Shown here: piece after piece, positions 18,026 to 25,853 of the stretch
Layout of the letters: every line of letters begins with the position of its first letter
How positions within the stretch are numbered: position 1 is the first letter of the stretch
Source: Lachnospiraceae bacterium
Lineage (GTDB): Bacteria > Bacillota > Clostridia > Lachnospirales > Lachnospiraceae
Direction: 5' to 3'
Assembly: GCA_028689655.1 (NCBI GenBank)
Contig: JAQVCT010000005.1
Coordinates: 1 to 64,000 of the forward strand
Length of the DNA stretch: 64,000 nucleotides
Translations under genes and position numbers: made by a program
Notes under the pieces: model-generated
Databases searched by the model: none
Seen by the model: the letters and a program-made list of their open reading frames with translations, nothing else
What the model was told of the DNA's origin: nothing

Positions 18026-19053
18026 TATTGTAGTGCTCCTTTCAGTACTTCCAGGTTCTGCTTCATCAGGCTGAGATAGGTGACACCCGCCTCCACCTCA
18101 TCTTTTGAAATATTATGACAGGAATGAAGCATCTCCGTGCGCGTGCCTGTGGCCTCCGCGATGGCATCTGCAATCTTATGATTGGATAATTCCAGGTATA
18201 ATACCACCGGGATTTTGTCCTCCTTCACCTTATTTGTGAGAAATGCCACCGTTGCCGCACTTGGCTCCGTCTCAGAACTGCACCCGGGAAACGCTGCATA
18301 ATAGGAGAGTCCATAGGCATCTGTCAGATACCGGAATGGAAAACGATCCCCAAAGATCAACTCTTTTCCGGCTGCATTGGATACCACCTCTTCATAAGCC
18401 TGATCCAGTTCTTCCAATTGCTGTTCATAAGCCGTAAGATTCTGCTGATATTGTTCCTTATGTTCCGCATCTATTGTTATTAATTCTTCTGCTATTTTAT
18501 TCACAATCAGGTTCGCATTTTTGGGGGAAGTCCACACATGTTCATCATATTCTGCATCCACGGTATCCTCCGCCTCCACAGACTGATCCTCTTGCGCTAT
18601 TTTCTCGGCGCCATGTCCCGCAGCCTTTGCTTCTACATGTTCCACTTCCTCATGTTCCGCCTCCATGCCCTCCACATGTTCTTCCTCCACTACATCCACA
18701 CAGTCCATCAATGTCATGGTCTTTACAGACTGATCCAGAGAATCTGTGATTCCTTCCACCCACGCGTCGGACTCCCCGCCCACATAGATGAAGAGATCGC
18801 TCTCATTGATCTTAATGATATCCTGTGGTGTCGGTTCATAAGAATGGCTCTCCACTCCCGGTGACAGCAGCATCGTCACTTCCACGTCATCGCCCCCCAC
18901 CGCTTTTGTGAAATCATAGGGAGGAAATATGGTGGTGACAATGGAAATTCTGCCTGTGTCCGCCACCTTATCTTTCTCATCTGTTCTCTGGCATCCTCCT
19001 AGCAGACTTGCCAGAAGTACCAGTATACTTATATAAATAACTTTCTTTTTCAT
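18025..19053 (-). CDS. znuA: Zinc-binding lipoprotein of a metal ABC importer (ZnuA/AdcA-like)
   Basis: 342 residues. The lipoprotein signal ends in LGGC (about residue 21). The cluster A-I domain begins ISIVTTIFPPYDFTKAVGGDDVEV. Metal ligands are expected in ESHSYEPTPQD (about residues 68-78), YDEHVWTSPKNA, and the C-terminal LYLELSNH region. Between the first two is an acidic, His-containing loop (about 120-170, HVEGMEAEHEEVEHVEA), a mark of zinc-specific members. The protein sits outside the membrane and hands metal to ZnuB. It is the first of three tightly linked genes. Confidence 0.93.
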   Translation of the reverse strand: MKKKVIYISILVLLASLLGGCQRTDEKDKVADTGRISIVTTIFPPYDFTKAVGGDDVEVTMLLSPGVESHSYEPTPQDIIKINESDLFIYVGGESDAWVEGITDSLDQSVKTMTLMDCVDVVEEEHVEGMEAEHEEVEHVEAKAAGHGAEKIAQEDQSVEAEDTVDAEYDEHVWTSPKNANLIVNKIAEELITIDAEHKEQYQQNLTAYEQQLEELDQAYEEVVSNAAGKELIFGDRFPFRYLTDAYGLSYYAAFPGCSSETEPSAATVAFLTNKVKEDKIPVVLYLELSNHKIADAIAEATGTRTEMLHSCHNISKDEVEAGVTYLSLMKQNLEVLKGALQ

Positions 19054-19104
19054 AAAACCTCTACTATCATGTTGCTTATGCTGTTACCATCCATACAGAC
19101 AGTT

Positions 19105-20145
19105 CTAAATTTCTTTATTTTCAGCTTCATTTACAGTCTTTTTCTTCCTGGATTGCTTTCTCCTGGTAATTTCCTTTTTCAGTTCTTCCAGATACTCATT
19201 ATATCGAGCAGATGCCATGGAAGGGTTGCCCAGGATCAGGTTGCGCTTATGGAAATCGGAAGCTGCCTTCTGTACGCCGTCATCTGACTGCACACTGAAT
19301 CTGCCACGCAATTCGGAAACCTCATCTCTGATACTTTCCAGATATTTACTCGGTCTCTCATAGATGGCACGTTTTACCTTATTCAACTGCTCTTCAATAC
19401 CCGCTTTCATCTCTGCGGATTCTATACTATGATACTGCAGATTTTCCTGTATCGTCTCTTTCCATTTCTCTTTTACCTGTTCTAACTGTTCCCTGGTCTG
19501 TTCTTTCTTCTGTTCAATACCCTCCACGAATTCCTCTTTGGATTCATCTATAACAGCGATCATAACATCCAGACGCTTCTGTATCCGCAGCAATTCTTCC
19601 TTGCCCTTTTCCATCCGCATGAGCACATCCCGCAGATCCATAGCTGTTCTGAAAGAAATGGAAAAATCGGCTGCGATGAACACGGTGAGGGTCAACGTAA
19701 TAATCGTGAGTAAAGCACTGGGTATCCCCAATACGAATTCCGCAATGGGTCTGTGTACCACATGAGTCATAAAAATCGTAAGAAATCCCCATGCAATAGA
19801 GGAGCCAAGGCAGATATGCCCTTGAAAATTAAAAGGCTTTTTGGAATAATCCCAATAACGTACCTTAAATAAGGCTTCCATGCAGACCCCTGTGACGTAT
19901 TCCAGCAAAGTGGCCCCTATAACCCCCGACAGATAAGTCAGGATAATATTTCCCTGATAGGGCGCAGAAACTACCAGCATTACAATCGCACCACTTCCAT
20001 AGATCGGTAGGAATGGTCCTCTCATAAAACCTCTGTTGATAATCTTTTTCTGACATATGGACACATAAACAGATTCGAAACACCAGCCCATAAAACAGTA
20101 TAAATAAAAGAAAAATAACCACTGAACAACACTATACTGATACAT
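19105..20145 (-). CDS. CmpB-type (PF06541) multi-spanning membrane protein with long cytoplasmic coiled coil
   Basis: 346 residues. The N-terminal half has about five membrane segments and the pattern of the family annotated as putative ABC transporter permease (ABC_trans_CmpB, former DUF1113): FFFYLYCFMGWCFESVY, FMRGPFLPIYGSGA and LLEYVTGVCMEALFKVRYWDYS. The second half is highly charged and helical, with QKKEQTREQLEQVKEKWKE and a basic end (RRKQSRKKK). The function is not established. It lies between a zinc importer and two CobW-type GTPases, but similar proteins occur in many contexts, so a metal role is only a guess. Confidence 0.75.
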   Translation of the reverse strand: MYQYSVVQWLFFFYLYCFMGWCFESVYVSICQKKIINRGFMRGPFLPIYGSGAIVMLVVSAPYQGNIILTYLSGVIGATLLEYVTGVCMEALFKVRYWDYSKKPFNFQGHICLGSSIAWGFLTIFMTHVVHRPIAEFVLGIPSALLTIITLTLTVFIAADFSISFRTAMDLRDVLMRMEKGKEELLRIQKRLDVMIAVIDESKEEFVEGIEQKKEQTREQLEQVKEKWKETIQENLQYHSIESAEMKAGIEEQLNKVKRAIYERPSKYLESIRDEVSELRGRFSVQSDDGVQKAASDFHKRNLILGNPSMASARYNEYLEELKKEITRRKQSRKKKTVNEAENKEI

Positions 20146-20184
20146 TTAATAGCATGACCTTTCTATATGGAGCACTTTGTCAGC

Positions 20185-21117
20185 TTATACAAAGCTGATG
20201 ACTTCCTCCCTGGGTGCCTTGGTGGGTTCCACCCTGACTGCTTTCAGAATCGGTCCCTCCCCCTTATAATCTGCAAAATACTCTTTGGTCACCTCCGCAG
20301 TCACCATGACCCATTGTTTTGGCTTCAACTGTTCTGCCTGATCATACTTACATGCAAATCCCAGGAAAGCCATATCCTCCGCACAGCAAGTCATCGCCAT
20401 GCGACCTGGTACGAAATAACCCTTCGGAAAATTCTTCGGCTGCAATACCATTCCAACGAACTGTACTTTTTTCCCAATATAACGTTCCAGATGATCCAGT
20501 GCGTCCAGATACCAGATCCCATATCCTGGATTTTTCAACACGATGACGGGAGCGTTCAGATCATAGGGCAGATCCTCCTCCAGCATTTCGTTCACTTCAC
20601 CCTCGGAGTCCTCAAAGATAATCTCTGCCTTTTGATTGATTGCTTTGATATTTCGCTTATAACTGCCCAGTTCATCCTTCACCGTATCACATCGATTGAA
20701 AATGATGAGCTCGGATTTACGTACCATCTCTGCCACCAGGCTCTTCATATTGGTAAAATAAGTGGGAAATGTGGCAGCATTGATGGTGGTGATCTGCTGC
20801 TCAATCTTCCAGTTAAAGGGCAGCTTCATATTCTTATAATTCCACATACCATTGTATTCTATGATGATTCTCTCCGGCTTATACTTCTTCTCCAGCTCCA
20901 GCAGATTAGCTGGATTAAAATCAGCCTCATCCTCTATGATTTCCAGTACAGTCCTGGTCTTCCGGAGCAGTTCTTCCTCATACTCCACTTCCCCCTCCTC
21001 GCAGGCGATCAGTAATGTGATCCCCCTGGTGGCAAAGTAGGGCTGTTCCAATGTATAACAGATAAATTCTGATTTTCCACTTTCCAGAAAACCATTGATC
21101 ATATATACGGGTTTCAT
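20185..21117 (-). CDS. CobW/P47K-like GTPase with C-terminal beta domain
   Basis: 310 residues. The P-loop GFLESGKSE (residues 9-17) and the layout resemble CobW-type GTPases, but the CxCC metal motif is absent. The mid part holds NRCDTVKDELGSYKRNIKAINQKAEIIF, matching the NKxD-type base-recognition region (here NRCD). The C-terminus (VQFVGMVLQPKNFPKGYFVPGRMAMTCCAEDMAFLGFAC) resembles the OB-like domain of TIGR03943-type proteins, which accompany CobW proteins and permeases. It is immediately downstream of a His-rich CobW gene, in the same direction. A role as partner in zinc handling is plausible. AGGAGG precedes the ATG. Confidence 0.75.
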   Translation of the reverse strand: MKPVYMINGFLESGKSEFICYTLEQPYFATRGITLLIACEEGEVEYEEELLRKTRTVLEIIEDEADFNPANLLELEKKYKPERIIIEYNGMWNYKNMKLPFNWKIEQQITTINAATFPTYFTNMKSLVAEMVRKSELIIFNRCDTVKDELGSYKRNIKAINQKAEIIFEDSEGEVNEMLEEDLPYDLNAPVIVLKNPGYGIWYLDALDHLERYIGKKVQFVGMVLQPKNFPKGYFVPGRMAMTCCAEDMAFLGFACKYDQAEQLKPKQWVMVTAEVTKEYFADYKGEGPILKAVRVEPTKAPREEVISFV

Positions 21118-21150
21118 GATATTCCTCCTAGTATGATATCTCTTGTCTGC

Positions 21151-22362
21151 TTATCTCGAAAAAAGCGCCTTCAAATGTTCCTCCTGTAACTTGGAACCGA
21201 TAACACAGATCTTACCTGTTACATCTGGTTGTCCACTGCGGACTTCGGCTTCTCCCGGCACATAATCGAAATAGATCCAGGTGCCGTCAGCGGAAGGTAC
21301 CATTCCTTTGGAACGCAGCACAAATCCATATTTGTCCTCCTGCTCCAGGCTCTTTAATATGGTCTTGATCTCGTCTGCGGTATAGGTTGCAGGTGACTCA
21401 AATCCCCAGCTGGTAAAGACTTCATCTGCATGATGGTGTCCCTCATGATCATGGTGATCGTGGTCCTGATCGTGACAGCCACAAGTACAGTCATCCCCGT
21501 GATCGTGATGGTGCTCATGGTCGTGTTCATCGTGGTCGTGGTGGTGCTCATGACCGTGTTCATGTTCATCGTGGTGGTGCTCATGGTCGTGTTCATCGTG
21601 GTCGTGCTCATGATCGTGGTCGTGGTGGTGGTGCTCATGATCGTGTTCATGTTCATCGTGGTGGTGCTCATGGTCGTGGCAGCCGCAGGTACAGTCGTCC
21701 CCGTGATCATGATGATGCTCTTCATGCTCTGCCAATACCTGTTTCATCAACTCTGCTTCCAGATCCTTGGCACCCTCGATGGTCTCCAATATCTTCGTGC
21801 CCTCCAACTGCTCCCATGGAGTCGTGATAATGGTTGCATGGGGATTATGGGCACGGATCATCTCCACACATACCTTGATCTTCTCATCCGTCATCTTATC
21901 TGTTCTGCTCAGGATAATGGTTCCGGCATGTTCGATCTGATTTACGAAAAACTCTCCAAAGTTCTTGATATACATTTTGCATTTTGTGGCATCCACAACT
22001 GCAACGGCACTGTTCAACTGCACTTCTCCGCCGTTGGTAGCCCCTTCTACTGCTTTCATAACATCTGACAATTTACCTACACCTGAGGGCTCGATAAGAA
22101 TTCTCTCCGGTGTATATGTTTTCAAAACTTCCCTTAAAGATGTCCCGAAATCTCCTACCAGAGAACAGCAGATACATCCAGAATTCATCTCCTTTATCTC
22201 TATTCCGGCATCCTTCAAAAATCCACCATCAATACCGATCTCTCCGAACTCATTCTCGATCAGTACCACTTTGGTATCTTTCAAAGCTTCTCCCAATAAT
22301 TTTTTAATCAGTGTTGTCTTTCCTGCTCCTAAAAAACCTGAAACAATATCAATTTTAGTCAT
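21151..22362 (-). CDS. CobW-family zinc metallochaperone GTPase with very His-rich tail
   Basis: 403 residues. P-loop GFLGAGKTT (residues 9-17), the metal motif CICC (C63, C65, C66), SRTDK as base-recognition motif, and a C-terminal CobW_C domain (DKYGFVLRSKGMVPSADGTWIYFDYVPGE). Between the two domains, about residues 211-314, is an array of His, Asp and Glu with two CTCGCHD cysteine clusters. Such proteins (ZagA/ZNG1 type) pass zinc to client enzymes under scarcity. The start at 22362 follows AAAGGTGATTAAA; an open frame upstream has no homology. It is the first gene of a block leading to the zinc ABC genes. Confidence 0.9.
   Translation of the reverse strand: MTKIDIVSGFLGAGKTTLIKKLLGEALKDTKVVLIENEFGEIGIDGGFLKDAGIEIKEMNSGCICCSLVGDFGTSLREVLKTYTPERILIEPSGVGKLSDVMKAVEGATNGGEVQLNSAVAVVDATKCKMYIKNFGEFFVNQIEHAGTIILSRTDKMTDEKIKVCVEMIRAHNPHATIITTPWEQLEGTKILETIEGAKDLEAELMKQVLAEHEEHHHDHGDDCTCGCHDHEHHHDEHEHDHEHHHHDHDHEHDHDEHDHEHHHDEHEHGHEHHHDHDEHDHEHHHDHGDDCTCGCHDQDHDHHDHEGHHHADEVFTSWGFESPATYTADEIKTILKSLEQEDKYGFVLRSKGMVPSADGTWIYFDYVPGEAEVRSGQPDVTGKICVIGSKLQEEHLKALFSR
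21415..21730. repeat. Imperfect tandem repeats encoding the His/Asp-rich array of the CobW protein
   Basis: On the plus strand the triplet-based GTGGTGCTCATGRTC and ATCGTGGTCGTG units recur many times, and two nearly identical segments encode GDDCTCGCHD, near 21480 and 21690. Coding repeats of this type are prone to length change. Confidence 0.8.
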
Positions 22363-22484
22363 TTTAATCACCTTTCCTTTGACTGAACACAAGTCATACA
22401 ATCTCTGTTTACCATCATAACACTCATAATCGCAAAAATCCATGATGTATTCATAAAAAAACTGTGAACACAATAAGTGTCAAC

Positions 22485-22516
22485 GAAAAAATCGAGCAGA
22501 AATTCTACTCGATTTT
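22485..22516 (-). terminator. Terminator of the glutamine-type ABC operon
   Basis: On the minus strand AAAATCGAG pairs with CTCGATTTT around TAGAATTTCTG and is followed by TTTTTC. It lies 16 nt after the end of the ATPase gene. Confidence 0.85.
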
Positions 22517-22531
22517 AACCATTTAATCAGA

Positions 22532-23263
22532 TCAGAGAACTTTATTTAAGAAGTTCCTGGTCCTCTCTTCTCTTGGATTGCTGAATATCTCTGCCGGGAT
22601 ACCTTCCTCCACGATGACGCCGTCATCCATAAAGATCACACGGTTGGATACCTCTCTGGCAAATCCCATCTCATGGGTCACTACCACCATGGTCATACCG
22701 TCTCTTGCCAGCTGCTTCATGACCTCCAGAACCTCGCCCACCATCTCCGGATCCAGTGCTGACGTTGGTTCATCGAAAAGCATAATATCCGGATTCATCG
22801 CCAGACTTCTGGCAATGGCAACACGCTGTTTCTGTCCACCGGATAGCTGTACCGGATATGCATCCGCCTTCTCTGCCAGCCCTACGCGCATCAACAGTTC
22901 TCTTGCCTTTTCCTCCGCCTGCTTTTTATCCATTTTCTTTAATTCCACTGGCGCAAGCATAATATTTTTCAATACGGTGAGATTGGGGAACAGATTAAAA
23001 TGCTGGAATACCATTCCGATATTTTCTCTTACCTTATTGATATTTACCTTTTTATTGGATATCTCATTGCCATCTACAATAACGGTTCCCGCTGTGACGG
23101 TCTCCAGTCGATTTAAGCATCGCAAAAATGTACTCTTGCCGGAACCGGAAGGTCCGATGAGGCATACTACTTCACCTTCTGCAATCTCCATATCCATGCC
23201 CTTCAATACTTCCAGATCCCCGAAAGTCTTACGTAATCCTTTTATGCTGATCTTACTTGCCAT
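22532..23263 (-). CDS. glnQ: Polar amino acid ABC transporter ATP-binding protein (GlnQ-like)
   Basis: 243 residues. Walker [11 protein letters not shown]-loop [13 protein letters not shown], signature LSGGQKQR, Walker [15 protein letters not shown], and the switch His in [10 protein letters not shown]: the full pattern of GlnQ/HisP-type ATPases of polar amino acid uptake. The start overlaps the permease gene by 11 nt and follows GGAGGATGT. It ends the operon and is followed by a strong terminator. The substrate, probably glutamine or a similar polar amino acid, is inferred from the family. Confidence 0.93.
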   Translation of the reverse strand: MASKISIKGLRKTFGDLEVLKGMDMEIAEGEVVCLIGPSGSGKSTFLRCLNRLETVTAGTVIVDGNEISNKKVNINKVRENIGMVFQHFNLFPNLTVLKNIMLAPVELKKMDKKQAEEKARELLMRVGLAEKADAYPVQLSGGQKQRVAIARSLAMNPDIMLFDEPTSALDPEMVGEVLEVMKQLARDGMTMVVVTHEMGFAREVSNRVIFMDDGVIVEEGIPAEIFSNPREERTRNFLNKVL

Positions 23264-23909
23264 AGGACATCCTCCTCTCCAATGCCTGTGCTACCCTGGA
23301 CAAAATGGTACATACGAACAGATAGAGACATGCTACGATAGTCCAAATACGGATTGCTTCCATATTATTGGCAATGATGATCTTACCATTCATAGTAAGT
23401 TCCCTGATACCGATAACAGAAAGGATCGAGGTATCTTTCAGGGAAATAATGAACTGGTTAATAATGGATGGCATCATGGTGCGGATAGCCTGGGGCAGGA
23501 TCACACGAATCATGGCAATATGATAGGGAAGTCCCAGACTTCTCGCCGCCTCCATCTGCCCCTTGTCCACAGACTCGATACCACCGCGGACGATCTCTGA
23601 CATATAAGCACCTGCATTCAGACTCAGTGTAATCGTACCTGCCACAATGGCTGTCATACGGATACCCAGTGCCTGGGGCAGACCAAAGTACACGAAAAAC
23701 GCCTGTACCAAAAGTGGTGTTCCTCTGATAATATCAACATAGATCATCGTCAACGTCTTCAACAGTCTGCTGGAAGACACACTAAAGAGTCCGAATATAA
23801 TACCCAAAATAGAAGCAAAAAATAGTGACAATGCCGTAAGCTTTAATGTGTACAATAAAGCCGACATAAATGACGGAAAGTACTGAATAAATAATTCTAT
23901 AAGTTTCAT
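23253..23909 (-). CDS. glnP: Polar amino acid ABC transporter permease (GlnP-like)
   Basis: 218 residues, a His/Glu/Gln/Arg permease with about five membrane segments. The EAA-loop region [31 protein letters not shown] (residues about 140-170) contacts the ATPase. CAGGAGGTAGCA precedes the ATG at 23909, which decides the start against the longer open frame upstream. It follows the binding protein gene after a 219-nt gap that holds a terminator-like hairpin, so it is probably made at lower level than the binding protein. Confidence 0.93.
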   Translation of the reverse strand: MKLIELFIQYFPSFMSALLYTLKLTALSLFFASILGIIFGLFSVSSSRLLKTLTMIYVDIIRGTPLLVQAFFVYFGLPQALGIRMTAIVAGTITLSLNAGAYMSEIVRGGIESVDKGQMEAARSLGLPYHIAMIRVILPQAIRTMMPSIINQFIISLKDTSILSVIGIRELTMNGKIIIANNMEAIRIWTIVACLYLFVCTILSRVAQALERRMSYGK

Positions 23910-24053
23910 TGCTACCTCCTGTTTTCTTTCGCGCTGTTCACAGAATCTAAAAATATCTCTGTCTAAAAGTATAACATAATTGTTTTCAGAAACAACAATA
24001 AATATCAAAAGCATTTATGTTGTACTTCTATTCCATCGTTGTAATCATTCCTG

Positions 24054-24097
24054 TAAAAAATGGAAAACCCCCAAGCATTGGGCTCGGAAGTTTTCCA
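24054..24097 (-). terminator. Intra-operon terminator between binding protein and permease genes
   Basis: On the minus strand GGAAAAC and GTTTTCC enclose an inner stem (GCCCAATGCTTGGG), followed by ATTTTTT. It may let only part of the transcripts continue into glnP and glnQ. Confidence 0.75.
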
Positions 24098-24128
24098 CTC
24101 TTGCATAAAATGCTATTTTACATACAGA

Positions 24129-24962
24129 TTATTTTGCAATATATGTGTTGACGATCTCGTCATATTTGCCGCTTGCTTTTAAGTTTGTAAGTCCATCATT
24201 GAACATTTTTACCAATTCTGGATGTGCACCCTTCATTGTAGCAAATCCGTAAGAGTTTCCTGCTTCCATATCTAAAGGCATCTTGAGAGCCATTCCTCTG
24301 GAGATCTCGTATCCCATAACCGGATAATCTTCAAAGCATGCTACACTGTTTCCTGCAAGTACATCCTGATACATGCTGGCGGAATCTTCAAACTGTGTTA
24401 CTGTAAATCCAATCTCTGCTGCTTTTGCTTCTGCAAAAGTGCATCCCTGTGTACCTACTTTAGCTGCAACTGTCTTACCAGCCAGATCATCGTAGGAAGC
24501 GATGTCTGAATCTGCTGCAACGCCCATGCCTACACCTGATTCAAAGTAAGGATCTGAGAAATCATATTTTGCCTGACGCTCGTCTGTGATTGACATACCA
24601 GCGATAACGCCGTCACACTGTCCAGCCTCAAGTGCTGTAACTGCTGCTGAGAATCCCAAAGACTGAAGTTCATATGTGAATCCCTGGTCTTCTGCAATTG
24701 CTGCCAATAAATCTAAGTCAATACCAACCATATTACCGCTCTCATCTTCAAATTCAAATGGAGCAAATGTGGTATCTGTTGCAATAATGTACTTCTGTCC
24801 GGCTGCATCCGTTGCTGCTGCCTCTGTAGCTGCTTCCTCATCGGATGCTGCCTGTGTAGTAGTCGCAGTGTCTGCTGCTGGTGTCTCTGCCGCTTTATTG
24901 CCACATCCTGCCAATGAGAATGTCATAGCGCCAACTAACATAAGTGCCAATAATTTTTTCAT
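24129..24962 (-). CDS. glnH: Polar amino acid ABC transporter substrate-binding lipoprotein (GlnH-like)
   Basis: 277 residues. The lipoprotein signal ends at FSLAGC (Cys about residue 20), with an Ala/Thr/Glu linker to about 57 and an SBP_bac_3 domain beginning KYIIATDTTFAPFEFEDESGNMVGIDLDLLAAIAED. Typical ligand motifs follow (AGMSITDERQAKYDFSDPYFESG, KVGTQGCTFAEA). It binds a polar amino acid outside the membrane, most likely glutamine by family. The ATG at 24962 follows GGAGGGAAAATT; the longer frame upstream is unlikely. It is the first gene of the operon. Confidence 0.93.
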   Translation of the reverse strand: MKKLLALMLVGAMTFSLAGCGNKAAETPAADTATTTQAASDEEAATEAAATDAAGQKYIIATDTTFAPFEFEDESGNMVGIDLDLLAAIAEDQGFTYELQSLGFSAAVTALEAGQCDGVIAGMSITDERQAKYDFSDPYFESGVGMGVAADSDIASYDDLAGKTVAAKVGTQGCTFAEAKAAEIGFTVTQFEDSASMYQDVLAGNSVACFEDYPVMGYEISRGMALKMPLDMEAGNSYGFATMKGAHPELVKMFNDGLTNLKASGKYDEIVNTYIAK

Positions 24963-25138
24963 AATTTTCCCTCCTGAATTCTGAATATCAGCTATCTGTT
25001 TACACAGATCATGAATAGTTTCCAATATACATGTATACAACATATAAATACGCTTTGTAATATATCATAAAATGCTTCATTCGTCAAATATTTGCTTTAT
25101 AAAGTTATCACTTTAACAAAGTAGATTCTATTTGATAT

Positions 25139-25182
25139 TTAAAAACGCTGCTCCTTTTTATCCATCTAAAGGGGCAGCGTTT
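25139..25182 (-). terminator. Terminator of rnpB
   Basis: On the minus strand AAACGCTGCCCCTTT pairs with AAGGAGCAGCGTTT around GATGGATAA and is followed by TTTAAAT. It begins about 24 nt beyond the rnpB 3' end. Confidence 0.85.
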
Positions 25183-25205
25183 GTTTCAATTCATTTCTTA
25201 CAAAT

Positions 25206-25575
25206 AATAAGCAGGACGATAAGCCGGGTTATGTCGTTGAATGATCATCTATCTAGAACTACTGTTACCAATAGCTTCAAGCGACCTACCTGAAAGCATG
25301 GCGGGCAGCCATATCGCCTTCTGTTTGGTCTTGCTTCGAATGGGGTTTACATATGCCACATCTGTTACCAGATATGCGGTAGTCTCTTAAGCTGCCTTTC
25401 CACCCTTACCAAGGTAATACATCTGCTGACAGATGATTATCTTGGCGGTTCATTTCTGTTGCACTAGCCTTGGAGTCGCCTCCACCGGACGTTATCCGGC
25501 ATTCTGCCCTATGAAGCCCGGACTTTCCTCACCCGTACCCTTACGATACGGCCGCGATCATTTGTCCTACTTATT
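25206..25575 (-). ncRNA. rnpB: RNase P RNA, bacterial type A
   Basis: About 370 nt. It is the ribozyme that matures tRNA 5' ends. The conserved core GGGTGAGGAAAGTCCGGGCT and the ACAGAAA stretch are present on the minus strand, and the 3' part holds ATAACCCGGCTTATCG. The ends are set by a 12-bp P1 helix: AATAAGTAGGAC (25575-25564) with GTCCTGCTTATT (25217-25206), one G-U pair. Type A is expected for Clostridia. A good promoter lies just upstream at 25608-25636 and a terminator follows. Confidence 0.95.
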
Positions 25576-25607
25576 GATTTCATTGTTTCCCAGGAAACGA
25601 TGTTACA

Positions 25608-25636
25608 TTTATATCATACTCGTCTGAAATATGCAA
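25608..25636 (-). promoter_or_regulatory. rnpB: Predicted sigma-A promoter of rnpB
   Basis: On the minus strand TTGCAT (25636-25631), a 17-bp spacer and TATAAA (25613-25608). This places the transcript start near 25600, about 25 nt before the P1 helix. Confidence 0.6.
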
Positions 25637-25751
25637 GCAGCATGACCTCAAAATATTCCTATTTACCGTTCAGACATGCCGAAAAAACATTCACAAAAGC
25701 AGATGATTGAACTATATCCAGGTGCACGTATAAGCAGCATGACCTCAAAAT
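25635..25751. repeat. Direct repeat of 20 bp upstream of rnpB
   Basis: AAGCAGCATGACCTCAAAAT occurs at 25635-25654 and again at 25732-25751. The first copy abuts the rnpB -35 element; the second is part of the MITE-like unit that follows. Confidence 0.8.
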
Positions 25752-25853
25752 CTATCGATTTTTCGGTCACGTTACTCGTCAAGTAGTGTAAAACCCACAA
25801 TTACAAGCAAGCTTGCATTGTGGTTTCACACTATTTGACTCTGCTTATACGTG
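25725..25853. repeat. MITE-like inverted-repeat unit at the 3' end of the nucleoside kinase gene
   Basis: CACGTATAAGCAG at 25725-25737 is repeated inverted at 25841-25853. The right copy supplies the last codons and the stop of the kinase gene. Between them is a long hairpin (25778-25839) with about 23 bp per arm, from GTCAAGTAGTGT to ACACTATTTGAC. There is no T-run, so it is not a standard terminator. Confidence 0.65.

Noticed and set aside
21430-22068. A long Val/Met-rich plus-strand frame
   Set aside because: It is the reverse reading of the His/Asp repeats of the CobW gene; the composition is a by-product of CAT/GAC-type codons.
25778-25839. Long hairpin as terminator of the nucleoside kinase gene
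   Set aside because: No U-run follows the stem on the minus strand. It fits a palindromic mobile unit better, although it may still stabilise the mRNA end.
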